Assembly (NCBI GenBank): GCA_911728455.2
Contig: OU452228.1
Location: 7,924,129-7,988,128, forward strand
Length of the DNA stretch: 64,000 nt
Reading direction: 5' to 3'
From: Marthasterias glacialis
Taxonomy: Eukaryota; Echinodermata; Asteroidea; Forcipulatida; Asteriidae
Shown here: positions 15,201 through 27,320 of the stretch, piece by piece
How positions within the stretch are numbered: the stretch's first letter is position 1
How the letters are laid out: each line of letters opens with the position of its first letter
Made by a program: the position numbers and the translations under genes
Notes under the pieces: model-generated
Told to the model about the DNA's origin: nothing
The model's database searches: none
Seen by the model: only the letters and a program-made list of their open reading frames with translations

Positions 15201-18200
15201 TTTTGAGTTACCAAAATCTGTGATTATTTAATTGTATGAAGTTCCGATGGTTACCATCATCATTGTACTGCAAACCCAACTGTTTACAAGATCACTCCAT
15301 AAGTTGTTGAAGTAGCTATCAAGTTCAGTTATGCGAGTTGTTTATACATTGACGTTGCAAGGTAGACGGGTGCCAGTGATCTCGATGCAAAATTGGACAA
15401 TGGTTATAAAATATCGAACGGCCAGCGATGTGGTATTGTTATCTTTCCGCATCTTTGATGAACTACGTGACAATATTACCCACATCGGCGCGAAAAGAGA
15501 CTATTATACCCGCTAACCTTCCAGAGTTTCCCCCGCCTGTTCCCCACACCACCATTTTTATTGCTCTTTCTGATCAAATCGAGCGTTTCCCCTAACCGAG
15601 GTCTGCAAAACTGTTGGACGTGTGAGGTTTGAAACGTAAGAGCAGTAAACTTCAAGGGTGAGGCATTCATAGAATAATAAAACCACGGCGTCACGGATGA
15701 ATATGACAGACAGGGATGGAGAATGAAAGGCTTGTAGGAGGGATCTCCAGTTTGGTGCGCACGCGGCGAAGCTTGTCGAGTTGAAGATGAGGTAATTAAT
15801 GCCCGCACGGCGGCTCTGTTGAAGCGAAATTGGACAATTAAAATCCAGCAGTTGTTCTCTTTTCACGAAACCTCTCCCGTGCCAAAAGTTCGAGACCGCT
15901 TTTTGAACCGACTAACAATGAGACCACTGTGCCGATCGGCAGTCCCTCCAGCTAGAAAGTTCCCTATAATCATAGGAATGAAAAGCGTAAAGTACACCTC
16001 TGGTTTTGTGCCGCTTTGTTTCCCCCTTTCCGTGCACAATCACATGTTGTTGCATTTTCTTAAGATTATTAACCAACATTGAACTTCATGCCCTAAAGAT
16101 AAACACATTAAGCGCAAGACGCATGTCGAGATCAAAAATAAAGAAGACTAGAGCCGCTTAACAAAAAAATGAATGGGGAAAAAAACCTCGATAATCGATA
16201 AGTCCCGGTGATAATCACACGTTTTTCAATTCTCTTAAATTAGTTAAGGTGCCGTAATTGTCATACCCTGCAGTCAAACACGTAAAAAGCAACATGCGTG
16301 TCGGCATCAAAACCAGCGCGTATAGAAGCCGCGGTGATAAATCCACGAGGTGAGCTACTGACGAATAGGCCGCCATTTAGCGCTTGATTTCTAAGGCACA
16401 AAGATAACATTTTGAGTATTTTTCTTAATTAAAAATACTCAACATCAATCACTGCATTGTTAAAAAATCATCAAGCATGTAATGAAGATCGAGATGTGTG
16501 TCAACTAATTATTTTGCAAATAGCAAGCCGCCTTTAGTAGCGCAATGAGTGTCTTCTTTGTAGGTTGATTTTGTTACCATACAAATCGTCGTTATCATTT
16601 AAGTAATACAAAATGGTAAACTTATTAATTAAATGGTAGACGAAAAGTTATTATACCCTTCGTCTGAGTTTTCGACCCCCTTAGCGCAAGTCGATCAAAC
16701 TTTTGTAGTTTCGAGAGCTAACTTTAAATGAAGCTCCCATCCTTGCGTATTCCCATTTGACCATGTTTCCTATTGCTGACAGATTTAGCGGGAAGTGCTC
16801 GAAAAACCCACACAATTGTCTTATAATCCCTTTGCGTTTGACCGAACCTTTGCTAAGGTCTTCTACCATCCAAACTAGTATAATCCTACCATGTACTAAG
16901 CAGACATGCCTGCAGGCAAACCGAAGTTGGATCATATGGCGCCCCCCTAAAAACAGCCTGTTTTTTTTTTAGAAACTTTAAAAAGTACAAGAGAGAATCG
17001 TCATTGGTTTTGATGGTCCGGAGACCCATTACCCCTAAAAATGTGTTTTAAAAATCAGTGCTCGTTTGAATTATTTCATTGATTTCTAACCATCAACTTT
17101 TCTCCGAAGTGACAGGTCGTTCATCACTGTCGTATATTACAAGGAGAGACTTGCGTGTTTCTTTAATCATTGGGCCGGTGCCTGCACGATGATGAAGACC
17201 TCTTTTTTGCCATCAGGAATATTAAAGAGAATATCAGAATCAATTTATTAATCGTTAATACAAAAAGGGGAACTGCTTGTAAATCCGACAGACTCTTGTT
17301 ACCGATAGGCAATGAACTGACGGGGTCATTTTGCCGAAAACAGACGTAAACGTATTAGCAGAATGGTCTGGGGGTATTGACTTCCCTTCAGAACTATCGT
17401 CCACGCTCTGCTTAATGATGGGGTCCGTATAATGGAACGCTAAATCAAACACCAAAACCCCAAACATGTAGCAGCTAAAAGCATCATTAATCACTTTAAG
17501 TCGCGAGAGGAACTTTTCGTCATCAGTTCCTCTCGCTCAGTGTTTGAGCAGCAATTACACGGAATAAACTGACACATGTGAGGTGAAGGTAACGTGACGT
17601 TTTAGGACTTCATTGACTGCCAAACTGATCTACCACTAATAACACTTTAAATCGTTTATATTGGTCACTTTTTAGAGGATTTATCATTTGAATATCTTGA
17701 TAACTTTCAGCGGTAAAGAGGTGGCAAAGCGCAGCTGGGCAGAAATATCAAAGAGTAAACGCTGTCTTGCTTGGACGTTTTGACGGGGAAGGTCCAGCGA
17801 GGCATATGAAGAGTCTCTTGGGGGCAAATTGAATGGATTTGTTGGCCGGTCAACGGTGCAAAGTGCCCGGCCGGTGACTGAGGTTTACTGGTGCCGTCGG
17901 TGTGCCGATAGGGTGGTTTGGTTTACTGCCGTAGGGCGTTCACACGGACGTCAGCAGAAGTTGAAGGGGTACGAGCTTCCCACGACGCCGCGCCGGCTGC
18001 AAAAGCATCGCCTTTACCTCCCTGCAAACTCTTCTCCGTAAATTGGTGCCAGTGTCGCGAATCTGTAATAGATGCAGGGGAATATTGGAAATATTTCAAA
18101 TTTGCTATTTAAACAAAATAAATGTCTGATCTTCTAATTGTACTTAGCTTTTAGGGCATTTTGTTCTAGGACCCAAGTAAATATAGCCTTTCAAAAACCT

Positions 18201-21200
18201 TTCAACTTTACCACACAAACTACACTTCATTTGATTTCGCAGTAGGTCAAACACCCCTTCACAAAATCACTTTGATCAACCTATATGCCTTTATAAGGAA
18301 GTAAATCTTTCCATCACAGTGGTCTGGGACAGACAGTATTTTGATCTTAGGCAATCGCTTTCTAAGACGCACATGGAAACACACTCCGGGACGTCACATT
18401 GCCTTGTGAGGAAATGACTTGGTAGTAATCGAATGTTTTGATGATATGATGGAATGGAGAGCCCCTCTCTCCATCAAACTTTATTGGACAAATAAAGCTG
18501 GCGAAACATTTCGATCTGAAATTCATTTCAACGATCGCTCACCCGGCATGAATCATGTCGCAAAAAGCAGAACCCGTTAAGAATTGTAGGACTTCACCAT
18601 GCTGAAGTATTAATGAAGAACTGTTAAACTATGAAGGAAAAGGTGTTATGCTTCATATCTTATTGACACACTGAGGAGTCAAGCCTTTGGGGAGGAATGT
18701 GAGACCACCAAGTGTTTACATAAGCCTCGGCAAATCTGCTTTCATATTTGGACAGAAAATATGAAAGTAACTTTTAGAAGGTTAGTTTCGACTGTTTCAA
18801 ATATCCACACGGCCTAAACATGAGCTATGGCATAAATAATCAAAGTATAGCAATTTTTCAAATGTAGTTAAAAGACAACCCCCAACACACACACACACAC
18901 AACTTAATTTTGTGACTAAAGATGTCAACACTTACTTTGATTAAAAAAAAGAGATGAATAAAACCTTTCTGAATGTTGATTGCCCTGTTCTGGTTGTGTA
19001 ATGACGTATTTAATAAATGGACTAGATAGTCCAAACGGTTCCCACTATTCTGAATATACTGGCATCAAGTCCAGTAATTGACTTACATTTTCTATAATTA
19101 TTTGGTGTCTGTATGTAAACACATCCCTTGATACTTTAGCAATAATGTGTTTATGCACCTGTTTCTATATTTTGAATGTTCTACACACCTAACGAGGTAA
19201 CTCATACCACCCTAACACCAGTTCCTGTACCCACCCGATTTGCACCCCAATCTTTAATGTTCAGTAAAAGTTCAACTTTGACTTTTCCCTCACTCACACA
19301 CGTCGTCGGTATATTTTGTTTTGTTGAGGTTCCCGCTCTCTTTCACCCCCACCCAAACTCCCGGGATATTTCATCCAAATCACTTTTGGAAGCCTCTGTA
19401 CAAAATAAATAAAATGTGACATCACGTGTATATGCAATACATCACCTTGCTTTCTTGTTGTTCATTTCGCGCCACACCGTCGCATACCATGTGTCAAAAC
19501 CTCCGGTATAAATGATTACACATTGAAATGAAGCTTTTACTTGACATCAGAAAGGAAACTTTTTCCACCTTTTCGAAAACTGCTGCAGTTTGCCATTCGT
19601 AGTCAAATTTTTGTGTAACAATGGTCTGTGTGGTCCAGTCATGTGAAACGCTATAACTATTTAGACATTGCATATTTTTTTCTTCTTCTTCTTCATATCA
19701 TGGGCTTCAAAGCTTAATTGAACTCATGCGTATACCTAGGGACTTTTTTGGAGGCTCCGACTGAGGCTTTGATTACACCAGCAGCCGTTCTGCAGCTGTG
19801 TGCTTTCAGCACGCGGCTTCCAGTGTCTTAACTGACTGATGCGTGAGCCTGAGGCTGAGACTTCATTTCGAAAACGCCTCAATCGTTACGAATTATTACG
19901 TGTTTTGATAAAAAAAATCTCATGATTCAAGTATGGCGTAAACCAGGCTATCATGTTGTTTCCACCTACTTTAAATCATTCGGACGATGTAACGGACACG
20001 AGATGGCCGTGGTATTAGACACAAAGTCTAAAGACTGACCAACGTATATACTAACCAGAGCAACATTTCATTTATTTCAACATTTCAGCGCCAACATTGT
20101 TAAACATGAAGACAATTGAGCGAGAAAATGCACGGGCAAGCTGCCAGCCACGTGACACGGTTCTAGACAGCTACAAAGAACTCAACATCCCCAAGGGCTT
20201 CGACACCAAAGTCTTCCCAGCATGCATTGTGGTTCAACGCTGTAAAAGTGGAGGCTGTTGCCGTGACGACCAGGAGTGCGTGCCTAGAAGTAACGGCAAA
20301 CGAAATGTTTCAAAACTGGTAAAAAAAACTATCCCAAACCATCCCAATAGGAATGTTCTTTTACCCTGATCGGATCCCCTTCCCCCGATAAGGATCTTAA
20401 AGGTCCACAATAGGGTAAACCTTTTGATTTAACGACACATTCTGCTAAGCTATCCCTATTGGGGTGTACGTAAACCCTGATCAGAACCTCCTTCTCCCAA
20501 TGAGGATATCAATAACACCCATTCAGGAGTAACAATGCAAACTTCTTATTAACTTCTTAGTAAAAATGAACTACACATTTCAAGCACTATGTATTTTGAC
20601 CGAATCATTTGTTTGAACTGACCAAACTTGACTTTGGGCAAAGTCGTGAATATTGGCGTCAATATTTGCAACATGGGGTACAAAACGTGAATATTGACGC
20701 CAATATTGGCGTCAATATATATGTGCGATGTCCTTTTAAAGCCACCATACCAAACTGAATTTAACTTTTTAATTCAGATCATTATTGTAGTTAGTTGGCT
20801 CATCCGAAAAGTGTGTAAAACCACACCTATTTTGTAATTACTTTCTCCTTTCAATTCCCACTAAAATACATAAATTCTCCCTTTAAATCTGCAGTTCTTG
20901 GTGAACAGATTGGTGACCACACGTTCCATCGTGGAGGACGTTCACTGCGAATGTGTAGAGAAACCCGATTTCTGTTCCCCACCCGAGACGGACTGCCCGA
21001 ACGGCAAGGTGTGGAGTTACGGCCAGTGTGGCTGCACTTGTCACCACCGGTGTCCCAAACCCTTCCTGCAGGACGAGAAAACATGTGCCTGCGATTGCTT
21101 GATGAACAATCGAGTCTGTAAGAACATACAACGGGGACGGAAGGACTTGAAGCTATCTGTCGAAGAGTGCGAGTAAGTACATTTTAAATTTATGTGGTAC

Positions 21201-21679
21201 TAATCGGGGAGCAGTCTTGCACACAAAATGATCATTTACTTAACCTTTATACTTATATAAAAGCATGATGCATTTTTGTATTTTGTTTGTGGTAACACCA
21301 TGTGATTATATATACTTTGCTATACAGCAGATTGTTCTTGTGAGAACTTGTCCTGTTATTATTCTACTACCGCGGAGTAGATTTCGGAATTCGGGGGGGG
21401 GGGGCAACTTAGTTCTGAAGAACAATCTATACGGATAAAGCAAAGTATATATAATCAAACGGTGTTACCGCAAACTAAATACATGTATTGATACCTCACC
21501 ATACAGTTTTCAGTTGTTTTCACTGAAATATTCTTATAGATGACAACATTTAATCATGAATATTTTGTCCCTTTCTTTCCAGCTGTGTTCAAAGAGGAGT
21601 GTGCATCACTCCCAACTGTGTCAACGGACGTTTTTCTTTGACCAGGTGTAAATGCGTTCAGGAGCAGCAGTCGAGATAA
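12094..21679 (+). CDS. VEGF/PDGF-like growth factor gene 1 (partial, exons 2-5)
   Basis: Secreted VEGF-family ligand, predicted to bind receptor tyrosine kinases of the VEGFR/PDGFR type. Exons are 12094-12238, 20089-20318, 20895-21172 and 21583-21679, joined in phases 1, 0 and 2, and together encode 249 residues plus a stop. Exon 3 carries the first half of the cystine knot (SCQPRD, PACIVVQRCKSGGCC). Exon 4 completes it (CECVEKP) and begins VEGF-C/D-type C-x10-C-x-C-x-C repeats, seen twice (C-PNGKVWSYGQ-CGCTC and C-PKPFLQDEKT-CACDC). The last exon ends TRCKCVQEQQSR. NRS in exon 2 and NVS in exon 3 are possible N-glycosylation sites. Exon 2 opens in phase 0, so a signal-peptide exon must lie upstream; I could not find it. 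The gene has the same architecture as the gene at 29126-35558. Assignment to the family is firm; orthology to VEGF-C/D rather than to an invertebrate PVF is inference. Confidence 0.88.
12239..20088 (+). other. Intron 2 of VEGF-like gene 1 (about 7.85 kb)
   Basis: No second gene is recognised inside. Stretches at 13130-13390, 15480-16080 and 17830-18040 are GC-richer with open frames of 60-110 codons, but none has a recognisable domain or paired splice sites. They could be regulatory islands or old element remnants. A short (AC)n run lies at about 18887-18901. Confidence 0.6.
20089..20318 (+). CDS. VEGF-like gene 1, exon 3 (cystine-knot first half)
   Basis: The acceptor is CATTTCAG and the donor CTG|GTAAAA. 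The exon encodes CQPRDTVLDSYKELN, then PACIVVQRCKSGGCC, matching the PDGF-family signature (P-x-C-x3-x-R-C...C-C). There are four residues between RC and CC, where vertebrate VEGF and PDGF have two. A cysteine follows in DDQECVP, and NVS is a possible glycosylation site next to the exon end. Confidence 0.9.
20691..20718. repeat. 28-bp perfect palindrome
   Basis: The segment reads identically on both strands: a 14-bp arm ATATTGACGCCAAT with no loop. A partial copy (GAATATTGGCGTCAATATT) lies about 40 bases upstream at about 20648-20666. It sits in intron 3 of VEGF-like gene 1. Confidence 0.9.
20895..21172 (+). CDS. VEGF-like gene 1, exon 4 (knot second half and Cys repeats)
   Basis: The acceptor is ATCTGCAG and the donor GCGA|GTAAGT. 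It starts FLVNRLVTTRS, the beta-strand half of the knot, and reaches CECV, the closing cysteine pair. Two C-x10-C-x-C-x-C units follow, then a basic NIQRGRKDLK segment. The fit with gene 2 exon 4 is close in length, cysteine spacing and phase (0 in, 2 out). Confidence 0.9.
21270..21490. mobile_element. Foldback element in VEGF-like gene 1, intron 4
   Basis: The left arm (from about 21281, TTTTGTTTGTGGTAACACCA, then ATTATATATACTTTGC and AGATTGTTCTT) is matched by the reverse complement of the right arm, which ends about 21479. The arms are about 65 bp, imperfect, around a loop containing a G run. The arm end GTTTGCGGTAACACC also occurs in the 68-bp satellite at 23252-23904. Confidence 0.75.
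21583..21679 (+). CDS. VEGF-like gene 1, last coding exon
   Basis: The acceptor is TTTCCAG. The exon encodes the end of the cysteine-rich tail: (D)CVQRGVCITPNC, then CVNGRFSLTRCKC, then EQQSR and TAA. The phase (2) matches the homologous exon of gene 2, but the tail after the final CKC is only seven residues, whereas gene 2 continues for about 95. Confidence 0.85.
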
Positions 21680-21880
21680 TTTGGATCAGGATTGTAATTC
21701 AAAATGAACGCTCTTTCTGTGATTGGTAAAAAAACGGACTGGGTTCCTGACGTGTGCACAGATTTGATAAATTTTCGCGTGGTTTAAAAACACATTGGGG
21801 AACTGGAGAGAGACTGGTCTCTAAAGGAATGGTTGGTAAAGTGGTGTAGCAAATGGTGAAATCGCACCATCGCGTTGATG

Positions 21881-21969
21881 CACGTTCACGTTCACGTTCA
21901 CGTTCACGTTCACGTTCACGTTCACGTTCACGTTCACGCACACGTTCACGTTCACGTTCACGTTCACGC
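21881..21969. repeat. (CACGTT)n microsatellite
   Basis: About 14 units of the hexamer, with one interruption near 21937 (CACGCACACG). It lies 200 bp past the stop of VEGF-like gene 1, so it is probably in the 3' UTR or just beyond. The minus-strand frame of alternating Arg-Glu across it is an artefact of the repeat. Confidence 0.95.
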
Positions 21970-23251
21970 AGCGTCGAAGGTAACATGATATCACGTACGT
22001 TATAGAGAAAAAAAACTTCCCGGGCCAATGGGAGGGCCCTTAATTCTGTTGGACTTGTGTTGTTTGTTTTGACTGACCCCATCGCCTGTTACCACATTGT
22101 AGTGGATTAGAAGTGGATTTGAGCGCAAGCTGTGTGACACAACTTTGTTAGTGCACTGTCGACTGGTGAAAACAGATGGAAATGGTGTATTCAGCTTCGT
22201 CTGGTTCCCCATTTGGCAGTTCGATCACCAGCCTGATAATCAATACACAAAAAGGACCAGACTGTGTTCTTCATAGCCGTAGTCCAGTCACGCGTACACA
22301 AAGATTAAAGGATTTGAAACAGAGGACAAGTTTTGTACTGTATCAACCAGTTTCTACAGTGGAAAATGGAGAATTCATCGGGGTTTACACATAGTAAAAC
22401 GCATGTAAAATAGCTAGAACATTGATTTTATACTAACAAGTTTTATAACAAAACAAAAATAATGATTAAACAAACTGAGTACTATGCTGGCAACACCGTT
22501 TGGGACTGCTCTTTTGATAGACTTGCTCCATGTCGTCTGTTTGTTTCTTTCCCACAGGGTCTTAACTAACACTACTCACGGGTGGTTCCCTCAAGTAACA
22601 CCCGCCAGCAGTTAAAACCCAACACGAACTACTGTCTGATGTAATATAAAATCGTATTCAATATGGAGGTTATTTCATATAAGGACCGTTATTACAGTAT
22701 TTATTATTTTTTTTCCTCATGTGTATCTCATTTCAAATGAAATGAAGTTATTATAACCAGTCCGTTATCCTGTCCGCGTTTAATGCCAGGAAATGAAACA
22801 TACAGCAGGGCACCAGTCCACTTAGGCTGGTGCGTGTTGCGATCTCATAATGAAAAACCACTAATCGTTTCAGAGGCCATGCAACGCTAACTATCACTAA
22901 ACCATTGTTATAGATTTGAGGGATATGTTATGGTGCTTTTAGGTTATTTGTATTATTATTATTATTATTATTAGTATTGTTATGATTATGATTTCTAAAT
23001 AACTCTTGTTTTGAATACAATTTCTGTATGTATTCTGTATATGATGTTATGAATTGTAAGTATTGGTAAAACCGATAATGACTTTACCGTGTAATCTGCC
23101 TTATAAATAATTGTAAACCGCCAGACAGTACATACGCAGTTCATATGAGTAATGGATTTCTCGTGACTTTAATGTTACAGCAAGTACTGTCGTAGTAAAT
23201 TGTTAAATTTTAGGGACAGTCTTGGTAAAACTAGGCCCCCTATCTCGAAAT
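21970..23251. other. Intergenic, 3' flank of VEGF-like gene 1
   Basis: No gene or convincing element seen. It holds a short (ATT)n run at about 22953-22974. No canonical AATAAA is close to the stop codon at 21679, so the 3' end of gene 1 cannot be placed. Confidence 0.5.
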
Positions 23252-23904
23252 AAGTAGGATTTGAAACTTCGCATGGTTGAGATACAATCTGGTAAGGTTT
23301 GCGGTAATACCATGTACATGAGTAGGATTTTAAACTTTGCATGGTGGAGATACAATCTAGTAAGGTTTGCGGTAATACCATGTATATGGGTAGGATTTGA
23401 AACTTCGCATGGTTGAGATACAATCTGGTAAGGTTTGCGGTAATACCATGTACATGAGTAGGATTTGAAACTCTGCATGGTGGAGATACAATCTAGTAAG
23501 GTTTGCGGTAATACCATGTATATGAGTAGGATTTGAAACTTCGCATGGTTGAGATACAATCTGGTAAGGTTTGCGGTAATACCATGTACATGAGTAGGAT
23601 TTGAAACTTTGTATGGTGGAGATACAATCTAGTAAGGTTTGCGGTAATACCATGTACATGAGTAGGATTTGAAACTTCGCATGGTTGAGATACAATCTGG
23701 TAAGGTTTGCGGTAACACCACGTACATGAGTAGGATTTGAAACTTTGCATGGTGGAGATACAATCTGGTAAGGTTTGCAGTAACACCACGTACATGAGTA
23801 GGATTTGAAACTTTGCATGGTGGAGATACAATCTGGTAAGGTTTGCAGTAACACCATGTACATGAGTAGGATTTGAAACTTTGCATGGTTAAGATACAAT
23901 CTAG
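23252..23904. repeat. 68-bp satellite array, about 9.6 copies
   Basis: The unit runs GTAGGATTTGAAACT, CGCATGGTTGAGATACAATC, TGGTAAGGTTTGCGGTAATA, CCATGTACATGA. Successive GCATGG positions (23271, 23339, 23407, 23475) give a period of exactly 68. The first seven copies alternate between two versions (cgcatggttga...ctggtaa and tgcatggtgga...ctagtaa), a 136-bp higher-order period; the last copies break the alternation. There are no stops in any minus-strand frame, which produces long spurious frames. Confidence 0.95.
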
Positions 23905-26689
23905 GTTACATTCTGAAGAACTATCTTAACTTTTACCTTTGAACGTTTAGATTCACAAGAGGGCGCGATTGAATCATGAATTGCAAGGATTATTGTTGCG
24001 ACTTAAAATGTCAGGCGAGGGCGCAATTATGTTTCTTCAAGGTTTAGCATAAGAAAGTGGAACTTAAGGGTGCACCCGAGCTGGTTATGTCTAATTACAT
24101 CACATACAGATCTGTGAATAAAAACCACCATAACTGTATTCCACTATCCCTTAATATGTTTTGTATTGAAGCAAGAAAACAAGAATTTCCAAACAAACAT
24201 ACAAACCTTGTCCGAATTAATTAATAAGGAAACAATTATTTACACATAAAAAAAAATTGATATATATTTAAAACATGACACAGTTTGTGAACAACTTGCC
24301 CCGGTATAGAAACTTATTTTGAAGTTGTCCGTAGGTTCCAGATTTATGCCGTTGTTCAAATTGCTGAAAAGGCCACAATTTATTTTTGTTGAAGTTTCAT
24401 TTAAAAAAAGAAGATAAATACAAGCAAATTGTATACTATTTGTCCGATCATAATTGTATTCATAGCTAGAATAAGTATATAAATAAATTAATTCCCATAC
24501 AATACAATTGAATATATATAATTGTACGTACACGGTTCGGTACTCTACTTCTTACAAATATAAAACTATCCGAACGCTTTTTATACTTCTACTTTAATGC
24601 AATATCGCAGTGTGTATAAGTGCGTCTTTTGCCCATAAACAAAATTATGTAAAGTATATCCCATTTTTATGCGATCCGTATCATAAAAAATAAATAAATA
24701 ATAATAAATCAGCTGTTAGTAATGATAAGAAGTTACGTAGCTATAAAGTATTTTTAATATCATCGCTATACTGCTGTGGCGCTGTAATAGGTTGTTTACC
24801 TTTGATTAATATTCACATGTTGATACAAAACTGCCTATATTTTTGTCCAGACTTTCAGTTGTGGTCAAATTGTGAAGTGATCTGTTACCGGTTACTTGGT
24901 GATCACTGAAAAGTGTCAAATAAAAATCGTGACTCGAAATTTTTCAGAATGACCTTCCCTTCAAAACTTCAATGCAGATGCTTTCAAGTGTAACATTACT
25001 TTAAATTATTGGCGCCACACTTAAAGCAGTTAATTTATTTATTGTTAAAATATGTCTGGTGATATAGTTGCAGATTATAAGGTGAAAAAAGGAAGTAGGC
25101 ATACTTGTCTACATTGTTTATTCACGCCAATACCCGTGGCTTGTAAAACTATATCGTACGTAGTTACAAGGTAGGAAAGTTGTCTGTTTATAATGTCCTA
25201 AACAATTTATCTTAGATAGTCCATAAATATTACGAACTATTATTCGTTAGGTGGTATAAATCGTTGTACTCCGTAGTACTATCCAATACATCACCGGTTA
25301 CTGACACTCTACATTTCACTGTAGCTTGCAAAGGTATTTCGATAATCGATCATATAGTGATCACATTAATACAACGCGAAATCAGTATTGCTCGAATGAA
25401 ATTCAACCCAATTTCAACCGAGATAGATCGTGATCACTTATCGATCCATGGAGTGTTTTTCCACAAAGAAAAAAAACAATGATAAGCGATATTGACATTG
25501 GGTTTAATTTCGGGAACGTAAAGCCACGTCCGAATCAAGTTCCTTTGGCCACGGCTATGGTCGTTGGTGCGGCTTTGTCCGTTGGCTGCTACGAATACGT
25601 TGAAGAAGGGGTCTTTTCGGCGTTCCGGCCATACACTACCAAAGCCGTTAATTCGAACACGGCCTAACTTGGACTTCAGTATCGATTGTTGGACAGTAAT
25701 GTTCACCAGTAACTAATAAACGACGATTAATAAAACGGCGGCTGTTATCGATATATCGATATGAAATCGACTAGAGAAAAATAAACCGCGTTATCAGTTT
25801 TGATTACCGATCTATATAGTATTTCACTAGGGAAATATAGAAATAACCAATCCTAGATAATACAGTATCAACGTTTTATAAGTTGAACTTATAATACTCA
25901 TGAATGTGACTACTGGTAACATTCATCATTGTGTTTGATGAAACCAGTTGAAGTGATGTATATAATTATTCAAGAAAACTATTTCAAAACTATTGTACAT
26001 GCGCATGAAGGGGGGATTAGTCATGATATATTGTTATCACGTGGCGTACATGTACATATTATTGAAACATGTATCATATAATATTGATATTACATTATAA
26101 AACTGTTATGTGTTGAAGTTGTATTTTGAGATGTTATTGTATCGACGTACGACTTTTTAAAACCATGTACACTGGTAAAAGGACATTATATATGTGCATT
26201 CTTACTGATAAAGATCAAATAAACTGGTAAGAAATAAGAATTAACGTGACTTTTCCGTTTAAAACTGACCCTCATATTTAAAAGCGTAATAAAAATTAAT
26301 TTCACGAAACGCATTAACTGCCACGATTCCGTGTATACTAAGAACACTTTGATTATTTCAATTTGATTGAACCAATAATTTGTCCAAAGAGATAAGTTCG
26401 CCCAACAAAAACCTGCAGTGTACAAACTATTATTTCAACGTATTTAACATAGAGGGCGCCATCGCATTGGTACGTGCAAAGTTTGCTCTACTGCTTGGCC
26501 TTTGAACACTTTTGACGATGAGTGCTTATTTCATTAATCCAACTACTTCTTTTTCCCAACTAATAGTTGGAACAGTCTTACCTATAGCCGGAAATGCTAT
26601 GACTAGTTATTACTGTCTAAACTTATAGTTTAAAATGTCATGATTATACACAGTTGAGAAAGTGTCCCAACTGTAGTTTGGATTCTCAT
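23905..26689. other. Intergenic, AT-rich
   Basis: No gene recognised. The sequence is AT-rich, particularly 24180-24760. A frame at 25479-25667 looks slightly protein-like but has no recognised domain or splice support. Confidence 0.5.
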
Positions 26690-27320
26690 AACTGTTGTTG
26701 GGACTGTCCCAACCATAATTCGGACCGACCGAACTACAGGGAGAGTTGCTCAAATCAGGATGTAATGTGAATAACCGACAGTGACCCAACTATTGGGATT
26801 CTCGTGACTATAGTTGGGACTGTCCCAGTGGGACTGTCCCAACTATAGTTCGGCCTATTCCCACTTGGGACAGGAGCAATATTGTTTTAGGAACAGTTGC
26901 TCAAATCGGGATGTAATGTGAATAACCGACAGTGACCCAACTATTGGGATTCTCGTGACTATAGTTGGGACTGTCCCAACCATAGTTCGGCCTATTCCCA
27001 CTTGGGACAGGAGCGATATTGTTTTAGGAACAGTTGCTCATATCAGGATGTAATGTGAATAACCGACAGTGACCAAACTATATTTGGGATTCTCGTGACT
27101 GTAGTTGGGACTGTCCCAGTGGGACCGTCCCAACTATAGTTCGACATATTCCCACTTGGGACAGGAGCAATATTGTTTTAGGGGCAGTTGCTCAAATCGG
27201 GATGTAATGTGAATAACTGAAAGTGTCCCTACTATATTTTGGGTTGTTTGGCTGTAGTTGGGACTGTCCCACTTGTTTTAGGGACGGTTGCTCGGATTAG
27301 GTTATAATGTGACACCTGAT
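26690..27320. repeat. Tandem array of about 140-155-bp units rich in palindromes
   Basis: The phrase GATGTAATGTGAATAACCGA recurs with its ATG at 26760, 26911, 27048 and, slightly changed, 27202; a degenerate fifth copy is near 27310. Spacings are 151, 137 and 154. Each unit contains CCCAACTATAGTTGGG-type and GGGACTGTCCC-type palindromes; the unit length varies because the GGGACTGTCCCAGT block is doubled in some copies. Single-copy pieces of the motif extend upstream to about 26560. Confidence 0.9.

Noticed and set aside
15476..15866. Two overlapping minus-strand frames of 102-110 codons
   Set aside because: Different frames of the same GC-richer patch, with no domain, repeats or splice sites; inside intron 2 of VEGF-like gene 1.
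21699..22082. Minus-strand 127-codon frame with alternating Arg-Glu
   Set aside because: Produced by the (CACGTT)n microsatellite and lacks any domain.
23175..23899. Overlapping minus-strand open frames of up to 180 codons with repeated peptides
   Set aside because: They are translations of the 68-bp satellite, which has no stops in any minus frame; there are no splice or start signals.
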